From assembly GCA_914767715.1 (NCBI GenBank), contig OU612068.1:24490001-24554000 (forward strand): a stretch of 64,000 nucleotides of DNA. The letters run 5' to 3'. Below the pieces are notes generated by a model. It worked only from the letters and a program-made list of their open reading frames with translations. It ran no database searches and was not told where the DNA came from. The stretch comes from Membranipora membranacea. Lineage: Eukaryota > Bryozoa > Gymnolaemata > Cheilostomatida > Membraniporidae. Both the position numbers and the translations under genes were made by a program. This document shows, piece after piece, positions 50,601-61,062 of the stretch (its first letter is position 1; the number at the start of each line of letters is the position of its first letter).

Positions 50601-52720
50601 CAGATGAGATTAACTTAGATATTGAAAATGTGGACCAAGATTCGGGCAAACAGTGATGAGGTCACCAATTTACTCAAATGTAAGCAGAAAAAGTACACCA
50701 AGCGCTACACACACTTTGACCTTGATTTTGGTTGCCTTGGAATCCGGAAGTGATACTGTTTACAATGTTCTGCTCTTTGATTGGATTTTCCAGAATATTG
50801 TGTGCTCTGATTGGTCAGTAGTAAAGTGATATCTCAAGATAGAATTATTGAGAGAGATCAAGCTAGCATTCCACAATTTTATGAATGAATAGACAACTCA
50901 TTTTAAGAAACCACCTGTTGCTTTAGTTAGAATCAGGGAGAATTCTCCCTCAGTCCCTGTTTGAAAGAATCATATGCTGAGGAATACAAAGAAAATTAAA
51001 GATAGCCAAGAGCATGTGCCCATAAGCCAGTTGCATCAAGAACTGACTGATCAATATCAAGGTATGCTAACTAATGGGTTAAAGAGATCTTCGATTATTT
51101 ATAGTCTGGAGGCATGGGCCCCTGGGACTTACATGTCTTTACTTTGCCAATGTCCACTATCAACCACCCAAAAAACACCAAACAGGGTAAGATACAAAAA
51201 AAATTTTTTTTTACAACCTACCTTGAAATCTCTCACACTAACTCACTCCTCCTTCCTCTTACATTCGCTTCAGGTTTGAAGTTTCTAGCACAAACAGAGC
51301 TGACTTTAGGGACCAGAGAAAAAAGATGCCTCTACAAAATTCACAAAATCTGATTAGGCTGAAATGACTGCATGAGTATTGCCCCACATGATTATTGTAC
51401 TTTTTTTTTTCACTAAATTGGTTCTTTTTACACTCATATATGAGTTCTAAATTATATTCATTAATTTTTAAGCTTCTAATAAACTATGAGAAATCATATG
51501 AGTGTAAAAAGAACCAATTTAGTGAAAAAAAAAAGTACAATAATCATGTGGGGATGTCAATACTCATGCAGTCATTTCAGCCTACTCAGATTTTGTGAAT
51601 TTTGTAGAGGCATCTTTTTTCTCTGGTCCATAAAGTCAGCTCTGTTTGTGCTAGAAACTTCAAACCTGAAGCAAATGAAAGAGGAAGGAGGAGTGAGTTA
51701 GTGTGAGAGATTTCAAGGTGGGTTGTAAAAAAAATTTTTTTGTGTCTTACCCTGTTTGGTGTTTTTTGGGTGGTTGATAGTGGACATTGGCAAAGTAAAG
51801 ACATGTAAGTCCCAGGGGCCCATGTCTGGAGGAGAGGTAGAAGGAGTGGAGATATGTGAGGGACAAAAAACGCACACTCCCGTAACTTTAATATTAATTA
51901 CAGGAGTGTAAGGTCCCGTCCTGCACACTTCTTGTGTTTGTCATATAAATTTATAATTCAAATATTAATACTATAATTATCGCTTTGATTGGTTTGACAC
52001 AAGGTAAATTTTGGTTTTATTTTGTGTAATGGTGTATGTGTAATGGTGTTACTATAAATAATGTGTAATGGTTAGCACTCTTAACTTTATGGACCTCTGA
52101 AATCCACCTAAGCAATCACTAACTTGATTATTTGTGCCTTGCAATGGTTAGGCCTGAAAATGTAGTTGAGTCACGAACAAGTGGTTGCCCGTACTCTGAA
52201 AGTAAAGATGACCGTCTAAATTTCAATATTAAAATATAATTATGGGTAATGAGGATAAATATGACTGCTGTTATAAAATATTGGATTTTATCAAAAGGTA
52301 GCGCGACTAGTAATAAAATAACCGGTATACTCTGGCTAAATGCTCGCCAGGACAAATCAATGTATGAAGTGACAACTTCACCTTCAATAAGACAAGATTC
52401 ACTTGATCCTCTGCAGGAAATTACAAATGGCAGACTCGCCAATAATGATGGAGCTTCAACAAAATTATAACCGATGATCAGTCAATATAACCAAGGACTT
52501 ACCTTTGCCTTGAACTGGAGCTTTATAGTAATTATTTTATCAAACAAATTTCAACTTTGAATATTGCCACGCAATATTAATAAGAGTTTTCACAATTGTG
52601 ATAAACTTACCTCGTCAATTTTTCTGACGGAAACCTGCTCGCTCTTTTCGGCCGGAATTCAATATGTATGTTTCTGCGTAATTCAGTAATTTCACCAAGT
52701 TCTTGATGTGGAGTAGACAT
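45185..52720 (-). CDS. FBXL4: F-box/LRR-repeat protein 4, 8 exons
   Basis: In vertebrates FBXL4 is a mitochondrial outer-membrane SCF-type ubiquitin ligase subunit that restrains mitophagy. Exons, 5' to 3' on the minus strand: 52611-52720, 49759-49922, 48780-48984, 47974-48144, 46956-47531, 46496-46613, 45820-45949, 45185-45516. Phases agree and give 601 aa (human about 621). An N-terminal discoidin-like region carries GGFSSQYGSSNSVAYVVSN, YGDFTEACVMRTYG and KWWKIAPG, then ETYNPGAVVRILA and VIRLEFRHDNLEYYTELDAV, all matching the family in order. The F-box begins at HFDLLPGEITLYLL. LRRs follow: HLNLQPYW, LNLSWCG, LELSCCPLTD, LDLWRAKTL, DIGWC, KKIFFTANRHI and CDVSFCGRITVE. The first exon is short and basic (EFRPKRASRFP), plausible for targeting. 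Intron 1 houses a foldback transposon. A second partial copy lies at 61063. Confidence 0.94.
46150..46199. repeat. Stem-loop in FBXL4 intron, kept in both copies
   Basis: CAATGTGTTGGCT and AGCCAACACATTG form a 13-bp perfect stem around a loop of about 24 bases. The equivalent structure at about 62173-62222 in the second copy keeps the stem while nearby bases differ, so it predates the duplication. The whole 45985-46205 block may be an old MITE. Confidence 0.6.
47684..47866 (-). CDS. Candidate cationic Cys-rich secreted peptide nested in an FBXL4 intron
   Basis: Starting at an ATG at 47866, 60 codons read MEYRLLSQLALSILLVGLQL, a good signal peptide, with probable cleavage after GFA near residue 24. 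A mature part of about 35 residues follows with five Cys (pattern C-x9-C-x3-C-x14-C-x2-C) and six Arg/Lys against no Asp/Glu. This architecture is what small antimicrobial or defensin-like peptides look like. It lies wholly within the 442-bp intron 47532-47973, on the FBXL4 strand, with no splice or promoter evidence of its own. An odd Cys number is a weakness, and a chance open frame is quite possible. No family is recognised. Confidence 0.2.
   Translation of the reverse strand: MEYRLLSQLALSILLVGLQLCLGFAGSCAVGKWRYGNCQVRCVASRHFGIFWAMRKCFIC
51113..51824. mobile_element. Large foldback non-autonomous DNA transposon with 8-bp target duplication
   Basis: The ends CATGGGCCCCTGGGACTTA and the inverse TAAGTCCCAGGGGCCCATG enclose a 712-bp near-perfect palindrome. 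Its centre near 51470 is AT-rich, with paired blocks such as AACCAATTTAGTG. The flanks carry TCTGGAGG on both sides (51105-51112 and 51825-51832), an 8-bp target-site duplication. Arms match the 40660 element for about 200 bp; the middle differs. It sits in FBXL4 intron 1. Mirror-image open frames inside are products of symmetry. Confidence 0.92.
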
Positions 52721-52832
52721 TTATTTAATTATAATTATTCCATAAAAATTTATCCAAGTAAATTGCACATAAAAACACAACCTTCATCAAGGCTGTTCCA
52801 AAATGAGCTGTTGTTTAGTGTCTCTGCAGCTC

Positions 52833-52840
52833 TTTATATA
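52833..52840 (-). promoter_or_regulatory. TATA box of FBXL4
   Basis: TATATAAA on the minus strand lies about 113 bases before the FBXL4 start codon at 52720, where a core promoter is expected. A reversed CCAAT box (52867-52871) and a heat-shock element (52983-53005) stand behind it in the usual order. Confidence 0.6.
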
Positions 52841-52866
52841 GTCACAGAAATGAAGAGAGGGAGTTC

Positions 52867-52871
52867 ATTGG
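52867..52871 (-). promoter_or_regulatory. CCAAT box upstream of FBXL4
   Basis: CCAAT on the minus strand lies about 27 bases upstream of the proposed TATA box. This is closer than the typical position, so support comes mainly from the combination with the other elements. Confidence 0.35.
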
Positions 52872-52982
52872 TCACAGCAGGTATCGCTCCGATTCAATAT
52901 CTAATTCGATCTTAGGAGTCGCTTGAATGTCGACATTACTGCAACATTTTCTTTGTTACCGCTTACAATGGTCTGGCCATAT

Positions 52983-53005
52983 TTCTAGAGAGTTCTCGAA
53001 CATTC
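52983..53005. promoter_or_regulatory. Five-unit heat-shock element upstream of FBXL4
   Basis: On the plus strand the five bp-spaced units read TTC-ta-GAG-ag-TTC-tc-GAA-ca-TTC. That is an alternating nTTCn/nGAAn array with exactly 5-bp steps and one imperfect unit (GAG for GAA). HSF trimers bind such arrays of at least three units. The site lies about 265 bases upstream of the FBXL4 start codon and 145 bases behind the TATA box. Confidence 0.6.
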
Positions 53006-53559
53006 CATTCAGGTGAAACTATTGTTACTCCTAAGATAGAGATCTTTCAACATCCTAACTGTTTTGTCCTCCAGATGTGCGGTATTGATCGATCTTTCTA
53101 TTTTTTCTTTTCAGCCTCGCTTGATAACTGAGATGAATAACCATTGAATGTTGAAATGTTGAATGTTGAAAATGAAATGGAAATCTAAATCAAACCTTTG
53201 AATATGTAAAATCTAAAACTCTAAAATATGAAAATCTATAATAATCTCAAGTAAATTAGAAATAACAGCTACAAGTGGTAAAATTGCACATTAATGTATT
53301 AGTTATCAGGTACTTATAGATAGATAGCTGTGATTTGGTGATTGACTCTCAGTCCCAGGGAGCCTCTCATCTATCTTATATTCCTTTGCCTCTGGCTTAT
53401 GTACCTAACCTTAACTAACCTAGGATGGCCCTGTGCTCAGTGGAACCAAAGGAGGAATAGAATGTTACTCCTTGGTGGAACTTTGCTGCCTCCATTCGTG
53501 TTCATTGTTAGTATTATACCAATGAACTCCCTTCATTGATTATAATACCAAAACCGAAG
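53006..53559. other. Gap between the FBXL4 promoter and the first LINE
   Basis: No gene is recognised. A mini-palindrome of the CAAGGAGT type lies at about 53436-53478. The open frames are short and AT-rich. A simple run of related GAATGTTGAAAT units lies near 53140-53180. Confidence 0.5.
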
Positions 53560-55803
53560 ATCATGCCAGCATATCAATCTTCATGATGATTTTAGGACCT
53601 TTCTCAACGAAAATGGTCTTGTGCAAGAAGAAAAAGAGCCAACCAGAGGTGCCAACACTCTAGACCTGATCGCAACAAACATTCACGAGCGAGTTATAAA
53701 ACTGAAGTACTACCAGGCATCAGTGATCACAGCTGTGTTCTCACAGAAATCTCAATGAGGATAAATCGCAGAAAGCAGGCGCCACACAAAATCTGGCTAT
53801 AAAAACGAGCTGACTGGCAGGGGCTGAGCGATCATATCCAATCAGAACTCAAGGAGATAGACAACAACCCGACAGTGGAAGACACCTGGAAAATGATTAA
53901 GACCAGTATTGAGAAAGGCATTGTAAAATATATCCCATCCAAAATCTCGAAAAAAACGGAAATCTCTACCATGCATTAGTGCTGACCTGGAACGGAAAAT
54001 GAACACATGAGATAGACTAGAATCAAAAAGCATGAAGAAGGGCGGATCGAAAATCGAACAGCGATACAAGCAGCTAAAGAGAGAATGCCAGCATCAACTC
54101 CGGTATGAACACTACCGATATGTGGAAAACCTTCTAACAGATGATGGAAGTCACGATCATATCAGCAAGAAATTCTGGTCATATCTTAAACACAAGCGGG
54201 GCGACACCTGTGGTATCGGAACCCTACGTGAAGGTAACCATCAGAAAAAGCAGAAGTACTAAACAGGCAGTTCCAGTCAGTCTTCTCAACACCAACCGAA
54301 AAACCACTACCATACACAGATGAAAGTGATATGCCACCCATCACAGTTGCAGCTGAAGGCGTCAGGGCACAACTTCAGAGGCTAAACCCGTACAAAGCCG
54401 TTGGACCTGACAATATCAGTCCACGTGTACTCAAGGAACTTGCCAACGTTCTCTCTCAACCTCTCGCTGCACTATTCCAAAAACCACTAGACAATGCCAT
54501 CGTCCCTGAAGACTGGAAGAGAGCCCGTGTGACTCCCCTCTACAAGAAGGGTGATAAATACCTCCCCTCAAACTATCGACCTATTAGCTTGACTTGTGTT
54601 ACCTGCAAAGTGATGGAACACATCGTGACTAGTCAGATGACCCGCCACTTGGAGGAAAACAAGCGACTCTGCAAACACCAGCATGGTTTCCGCAAATACA
54701 GGAGCTGTGAAACACAGCTCACAGAGCTGATGTGTGATATCTCCCAGAAAATTGACGAAGGAAAGGAGGTTGACGCAATCTTTCTTGACTTCAGCAAAGC
54801 TTTCGACAAGGTTGATCACATGAAGCTACTGTATAAACTCGACAAGATTGGTGTCAACAGGCAAGTCAGAAACTGGGTACAGAGTCTCTTAGTAGGTCGC
54901 TCACAAACAGTTGCTGTTGATGGTTTTGAGTCTAGCTCATGTCCAGTCACATCTGGTGTACTGTTCCTCATTTATATCAATGACTTGCCTGATTCTGTGC
55001 TCTCTAGGACCCGGTTGTTTGCTGATGATACTGTGATATACAACACCGGTGATAATCAGCAACAACAAAAGGGTGATCTCGCAGCTCTTCAGACCTGGGA
55101 GACTAAATGGAAGATGGAGTTAACCCATTGAAATGCGAGTATATAGTTTTCTCGCAAACGGACTCAAGGGGCCCAACATGAGTACAAGCTAAATAACATC
55201 AGTATTCCGAAAACAAATAGTGTGAAGTACCTGGGAGTGAAACTAGAGAGTTCTCTGAGATGGAATGAAAATACCACCTACATCTCAAACAAAGCCTCTA
55301 GTAGATTGGGTTACATCCGACGAACTATCCCTCCCATCCTACCACAACTACGTGACAAAGCCTATACAACCCTGGTGAGACCTATCCTAGAATATTCATC
55401 TACAGTCTGGGACGGCAGCCTCACACAAACTCAGGCAACTAAACTGGAGGCTGTCCAGAGGCGAGCCGCAAGAACAGTCTTCAACATTCCTAGAACTGAT
55501 CACAGAACTAGCACAACGCAGCTCATCGACCAGCTGACCTGGCAGACTCTAGACAGCAGAAGAAGCTGGAGACGTCTTGGTTTGTTTCGTGCCATCCATT
55601 TTAACGAGGTAGCTGTCAACATGACTGATTACATCCAGCCTCATCCTCATCAGAGCAGTACCAGAAGGCACGAACAGCAGTACCTAATACATCACTGTAA
55701 TACCGATGTCCATAAAAAGAGCTTCTTTGTATCCACTGCTAAGCTATGGAATAATTTGTCTTGTGATTGCTCACTACTTGTAGGTCCACCAGTGGCAGGT
55801 TAA
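53560..55803 (+). pseudogene. Broken non-LTR retrotransposon (LINE) A, endonuclease tail and reverse transcriptase
   Basis: The 5' end is missing. The remains start in the C-terminal part of an AP-endonuclease domain (EPTRGANTLDL, PGISDHS near 53640-53735) and continue through a shifted linker. The reverse transcriptase lies at 54331-55131, with AVGPDNISPRVLKEL, VTPLYKKGDK, NYRPISLTCV, QHGFRKYRSCETQL, FLDFSKAFDKVDH and LFADDTVIY. The catalytic FADD is present, but the PQG block is deleted: SGV is joined directly to LFLIYIND, a 27-base in-frame loss compared with element B. A stop at 55131 and a frameshift separate the thumb and C-terminal part (55222-55803, KYLGVKLESSLRW; YSSTVWDG). The type is CR1/L2/Jockey-like. 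Not active. Confidence 0.9.
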
Positions 55804-55930
55804 GGTTCCAGCATATGGTAAAGACCCGAAACAGTTGATGACCCGGAACATATACTGACATATGAGATTGGCACATCGCTGGAACCTTCAACCAGAAGAA
55901 GCGATCAACCTACAAGTAGCAAGTAAGTAG
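55776..55930. repeat. Inverted repeat at the 3' end of LINE A
   Basis: CTACTTGTAGGT and GGTTCCAGC are mirrored by GCTGGAACC and ACCTACAAGTAG about 60-100 bases further on. The arms overlap the stop codon of LINE A. It may be part of the element's tail or a separate foldback insertion. Confidence 0.55.
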
Positions 55931-56679
55931 ACCAGAGTATTAGGAATTGATAACAATTACCATTGACAGTCACAATAGAATAGCAAATAAATAGTTGCTC
56001 ACCCCATTTTCTAACCATCCCAACAACAATGTGGATTAACCATTGAATTGTACTATTCTTAGAATAGCATTTTCAACTCACCATTCTCCAATCAGGGAGC
56101 TGTATTTTCCAATAGACATTCTCACAATTTTCATTTGACATCGAGCTCAGTCCCTAGTAGCTTTTTGGAGTTTGCGCAATGTTTGATTATTAAAAAAATC
56201 AATTTTCTGTGAGCAACAATTTGTATAAACTAGTGTCTTTTTCTTTTATTTGGTTGTTATTTCGAACATAACAACTTTTATTTTTGCCTGTCTTGATAAT
56301 ATAAAACAATAAAACACTATGAAACAAACATAAATCAATGAATATTTTATGAGAGACTGCACTATATCCGGAAGGATTGTAGCAGACAAAGAACCGCCAC
56401 AATTAAACTGGTCAGGTGACTGTCACGTGGTCATACAGTGAAGATGGCACCCTCTACTAGGGACAGCAAATCACATAGCATTTCACATAGCAAGTCACAT
56501 AGACATCTATAAACTTAAATTATTAGAGGATTGAGGAGTTCATAAAATCAAGTAAGTATTCCTGAATTGAGTGATTACTGTTTATAAGGCTATGAGTGAG
56601 CTGCTGTTCCAGGATTGAGTTCAGTCGGGTTAGCTTATAACTCAACCTTGTCACTATTTAAGCAATTCAATTTGTCCGT
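55931..56679. other. Gap between the two LINEs
   Basis: No gene or clear repeat is recognised. A triplication of TCACATAG(CA) units near 56470-56500 is visible. Confidence 0.5.
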
Positions 56680-59100
56680 GTGAAGAAGAAAATGATCATT
56701 GGCTGCTACTACAGACCCCAACACAACAGATGTTTTGATACCCTGGCCAATGCCCTAGAAGAGATATGTGCAAAATATCCTACAGACCACATAGTGTTGG
56801 TGGGTGACACGAACCTACCAGGTATCAACTGGCAGAATGGGACTGTCAAACCTCACACACAAGAACACAGACTAAAACAGAGTTTCCTCGCCCTTCTCAA
56901 CCAGTTTGACATGGCCCAACTGGTTATGGAACCAACTCACAAACAGGGAAACACTCTGGACCTACTCTGCACCAACAATTCTCAGGTGGTGCATGATGTA
57001 GAAGTCATATACCCTGGACTAAGTGACCACTGCATCATCCAGGCAACTATAGATGCCAAAATTCAAGTGTCGAAGAAACCGCTACACACAGTCAAACAGT
57101 ACCATAAAGCTGATTTAGACAAATTCAGTGATGATATGTGGAGGTTGAAACATTACCTGGCAAACATCGACGACGTTGACGAAATGTGGAATCACTTTTC
57201 ACTAGGAATTAAAAAGTCCATCAACGATTGTGTACCCACCATGGTTGTGAGCTCTAAGCCGTATGAAGAACCAGTCTGGTTTGACAAGAAATGCTGCAAG
57301 CTGGTTGCAAAGGAGAGACAAACTGTACAACAATAATGGAAGGAAAAGAAGAGTGATACTACCAGTGAGGCGCTTTACAAGAGCAAGAGGAGAGAAGCCA
57401 AAAAGCACTTTAACAAAGCAAAGCGAACCTATGTGGAGAGCAGATTGTGTAAGCCCCTGCTGGAGGGAAACAGCAAACCCTTCTACAGACATCTGAGAGG
57501 ACAGAGACCAAAACAACATATCTCACTGCTCAATACAGATGGTGACATCACTGATGACCCTGCAGTATGCTCCACAATCTTAAACACTCACTTTCGCAAC
57601 CAGTTCAATAAGACACATGCCCTCCACAGCCAGGATCCTGCATCACACAAACCCAACTGCGGAGAGATAGAAGTAGACGGTGTGATTAAACTTCTGAATA
57701 GCCTGAAGTCTGGAAATGCTCCAGGCTCTGATGGCTTGAAAAAAGAAGACCTCGATCTAGACACTGAGCAGACTGCAGGTTGCTTGTCCCTGATCTTCAA
57801 CAAATCTCTAACATTTGGCAAACTGCCAGCTGAATGGAAGACTGCTAATGTGACGCCCATTCATAAAAGCGGGAACAAACAGAACGCCAACAATTACCGA
57901 CCAATCTCTCTCACAAGCATACCCTGTAAACTGCTTGAACATATTGTGCTGAGAAACCTTCTAGAGAAGATTGACAGTTGGCTCCACAATAGACAACATG
58001 GTTTCAGGAAAGGGCTCTCATGTGAAATTCAGATATGCGCCACTTTGCATGAGATCATAGGAGCAACCGACAAGAAGTCCAGTGTGCACGCAGCAGTCTT
58101 GGACCTGTCAAAGGCCTTTGACCGCGTACCACATGCATTGCTAATGCAAAAACTGACAGACATACCTGGTATGGAAAGCTAATTGCTGGACTGGATACAT
58201 GACTTCCTGTGTAACCGATCGCAGACAGTGGTGCTGGATGGAGCTAAATCTGAATCCCTTCCAGTGACATCCGGAGTCCCACAGGGCTCGGTGTTGGGTC
58301 CAGTGTTGTTTTTGGTGTATATCAACGATCTCCCCAGTCATGTTGATTGCTCTGCTGGCCTATTTGCTGATGATACCCTGATGTACCAAAATGTAGACAA
58401 CACAAATGATGAGGAGAGATTTCAAGCCAACTTGGAGTCACTGAACACCTGGGCTAAAACCTGGGGGATGAGTTTTAATGCTAAGAAGTGTAAGATTATT
58501 GCCTTCCATCCCCAGAGAACAGTCCCAAAGTACACTATGGACAATATAGTGCTGGAGCACACAGATCACTGCAAATACTTGGGAGTGATACTGCAGTCAG
58601 ACCTAAAGTTCACTGACCACATAGCCGACATAATCTGCAGCGCCAGAGAGCAGATTGGGATGATCAGACGAGCTCTCTACTGGGGACCGGAGAGAGCCAG
58701 ATTGATTGCATACAAGTCTCTCTGCCTTCCTCATCTGGAATATGCTTCCTGTGCCTGGGATCCTTCCAAAGAGGGAGATCCAGGCACTCAAGATTGTACA
58801 AAACCAAGGTGTGAGAATGATCTGTGGATTGAAGGGGAGGAGGGGTGTTACGGAAGCAAAGGAGAATTGCAGCTGGAACAGCTAGTTATTCGGCGGAAGA
58901 ACTCCAGGGTAAAGCTCCTAAATAGGGTACTGTCAAGAGAGGAGGCCCACCCTGCACTCTGCACATCCTACGATGAAATAATAAACCAGCCCCATACTAC
59001 AGTCTCGACAAGATCACTAACACGGAACGAGCCACGCTCTATCGCTGCCACAGGGAACTGTTTTCATAACAGTTTTCTGCCCCGGACAATACGAAAATGA
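56680..59100 (+). pseudogene. Broken non-LTR retrotransposon (LINE) B, endonuclease and reverse transcriptase
   Basis: This element is less decayed and is a different lineage from element A. The endonuclease (56680-57336) lacks its N-terminus but shows IVLVGDTNLPGINW, NTLDLLCTN and YPGLSDHCII. A frameshift near 57320 leads to the reverse transcriptase from 57433: NAPGSDGLKKEDL, VTPIHKSGNKQ, NYRPISLTSIP, QHGFRKGLSCEIQ, VLDLSKAFDRVPH, then an in-frame TAA at 58180-58182. Beyond it come SGVPQGSVLGPVLFLVYIND and LFADDTLMY with the catalytic Asp pair, and HCKYLGVILQSDLKF. A further frameshift near 58777 moves the C-terminal reading (LKIVQNQGVRMICGLKG) to another frame. At least three lesions make it inactive as it stands. 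It looks CR1/L2/Jockey-like from memory. Confidence 0.92.
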
Positions 59101-59285
59101 AAATCTAAGGACAATCAGAGGACAATACTATTGATGCCCTACTGGATGGGTACTTGTACCCACTCTGAACCCAAATGCCTTACCCATGGGATGGTATTCT
59201 GGAACAATGTCCAAACCTTTTGTAGTTATGTCCAAATACTGAGGCACGCCCCTTACGCCCCCCTAGGCGGTCTAGCGTGATGTCG

Positions 59286-59322
59286 TCTTTGATGTAAGTT
59301 GATGTAAGTTGATGTAATTGTT
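59286..59322. repeat. Short tandem repeat TTGATGTAAG
   Basis: Three to four copies of a 10-base unit (GATGTAAGTT) follow each other just 3' of LINE B. It could be the 3' terminal repeat of that element, since CR1/L2-like LINEs often end in short tandem units. Confidence 0.6.
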
Positions 59323-59551
59323 TGCATATGTCATGTCATGTGGCTAGATAGGCCCAGGTGCAGGTGGCTGAAACAGTGATGAAGACCACTTATCTTTTCA
59401 AACCATGGAAGGACTTAAACCAATGAGCTACCTCTAGTTCATTGCTTAAACATATTGAATGTCACCTTTCCCTTTAACACATTATCTCCTTTGATTCAGC
59501 TACACAGACTAAGCATGAAGTAGGAGAGTAATAGAACAGAGAAGAGATAAT

Positions 59552-60349
59552 ATGGCGATGGTCTCACCGTCAGCTTGCACAAAGGAAGAACTGTTAACAG
59601 GAGTATCCTCATCAGATACAGACGATAAAGGAAATCTACAGAACTATGAGGCACTCAATCTCGTCGGCACTGGAGCATATGGTGGCGTCTATTAGTATGT
59701 AAAGGTCAAAGGTCGCATGTGTTCTCTAAACATGTATAGGCTACTATCCAACCTAGGCCTAACTGTATCTTAGAGTTGGCAAAGAGTTCCTCGACATAAT
59801 ACATGCTTGTGGAAACCTGGTCCCCGATGTTTAATGACAGATCTAACAAATGACTAAAAATCCTGGACCCTTAGTCTACAAGATGATGTAACATATGGGA
59901 CTTTCATCTATATCTGGACTTTTCAATGATCACACTTTTGATTGTGTAATTTGATCTCAACTCACTATTAAACAAATATTGCATTCAACTTCAAGCCTTT
60001 TTCGAAATGTCTGGGTATTGGCATTAAAGATTATCTGCCGATCTTGTCATGTTCTATCAAACTAGTAAAAATGCACGTACTACCCATCTACCACTTAAAG
60101 CCATAGATTTACACATCTGCATCGTACCATCAATCCCAAGAGCTCAGCTAGGATGGGTAGTATTGCTCATAGTTGTAAGGTCTTTCTGATCACTGGTACA
60201 CTGATCTTTATTTTTCATTGCAGAGCGAGGGATTTGAGAGATGGTACCAGTTTTGTTGCATTGAAAAAAAAAAGAATGAAGCTGAAGAAGGGGTTCCTCT
60301 GAGTGCACTCAGAGAAATAGCCATACTCACGCGCTGGGAATGGTGCATG
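59552..60349 (+). pseudogene. Truncated CDK4/6 cyclin-dependent kinase pseudogene
   Basis: CDK4/6 pairs with D-type cyclins to drive G1. Exon 1 (59552-59694) encodes about 47 aa ending in YEALNLVGTGAYGGVY, the Gly-rich ATP loop. Exon 2 (from 60224, acceptor TTGCAG) continues ARDLRDGTSFVALKKKRM, with the VALK ATP-binding Lys, and then GVPLSALREIAILTR, the CDK4/6 form of the PSTAIRE helix. Joined, the splice reads TAT-TAA-GCG, so the Lys expected in VYKARD is replaced by a stop codon. Homology ends near 60330, and the duplicated FBXL4 flank begins at about 60354, so the rest of the kinase is missing. Splice junction stop and truncation make it a pseudogene. Family assignment is from memory of CDK4/6. 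Confidence 0.82.
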
Positions 60350-61062
60350 GTGCAATGTTTTCAGCATATATTCTGTTTATCACAGAACTACCATTAACAA
60401 GACCTATGTCACTGACCACTGAGGGTGTCTTTTATACAGTGTCGATCATTTTCATCATCAAATACAACATCTATTTTACTAGAAACTAAATTAACTCAAC
60501 AATCAATCATAAGTAAAAATCTTTGGCGTAAAAATGGCCTGTAACTACAACAAACTGAACTGAACAAAATTCTCGGAAATAAAAAAAATCAATGGTTTAT
60601 GACAATCATGTTGAAAATCAAAAGTTAACAGTATATAAAAAAATGAAAGTTTTTGAAAACAGCAAACATTTTTCAAGACAGACTAACACTAAACTTGACT
60701 TTCTTTTATCACTGCAAATATCTTAGTACAAACACCCATTCAGAATGAGAATATTATGGTAAACCATCGACATTGGAATATCAGTATATTGAAACAGCAT
60801 GAGGTAAATTTTGTAAAATTTAAGTGACTGGTTAACAATTAAAATCATTTTGCATATTGATTTTTGGTATGATGTCCCAAAAAGATAAACTTAATCAAAT
60901 TGCATATAAAAGATAGATATACAATAATCACAGGGCAGATTAATAAACAGCTACTATGCACAGCGTGTGAATACTCTGTGGTTGAATTTAGGGGACCAAT
61001 TTACTCCCAAATAACTTTTGCTCCCTTGTGATAATCGCTGAGTTGGTTGAGTGATCTGATTG

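Noticed and set aside
57202-57860. Minus-strand frames of about 90-105 codons across LINE B
   Set aside because: Shadow frames of the endonuclease and reverse transcriptase on the opposite strand.
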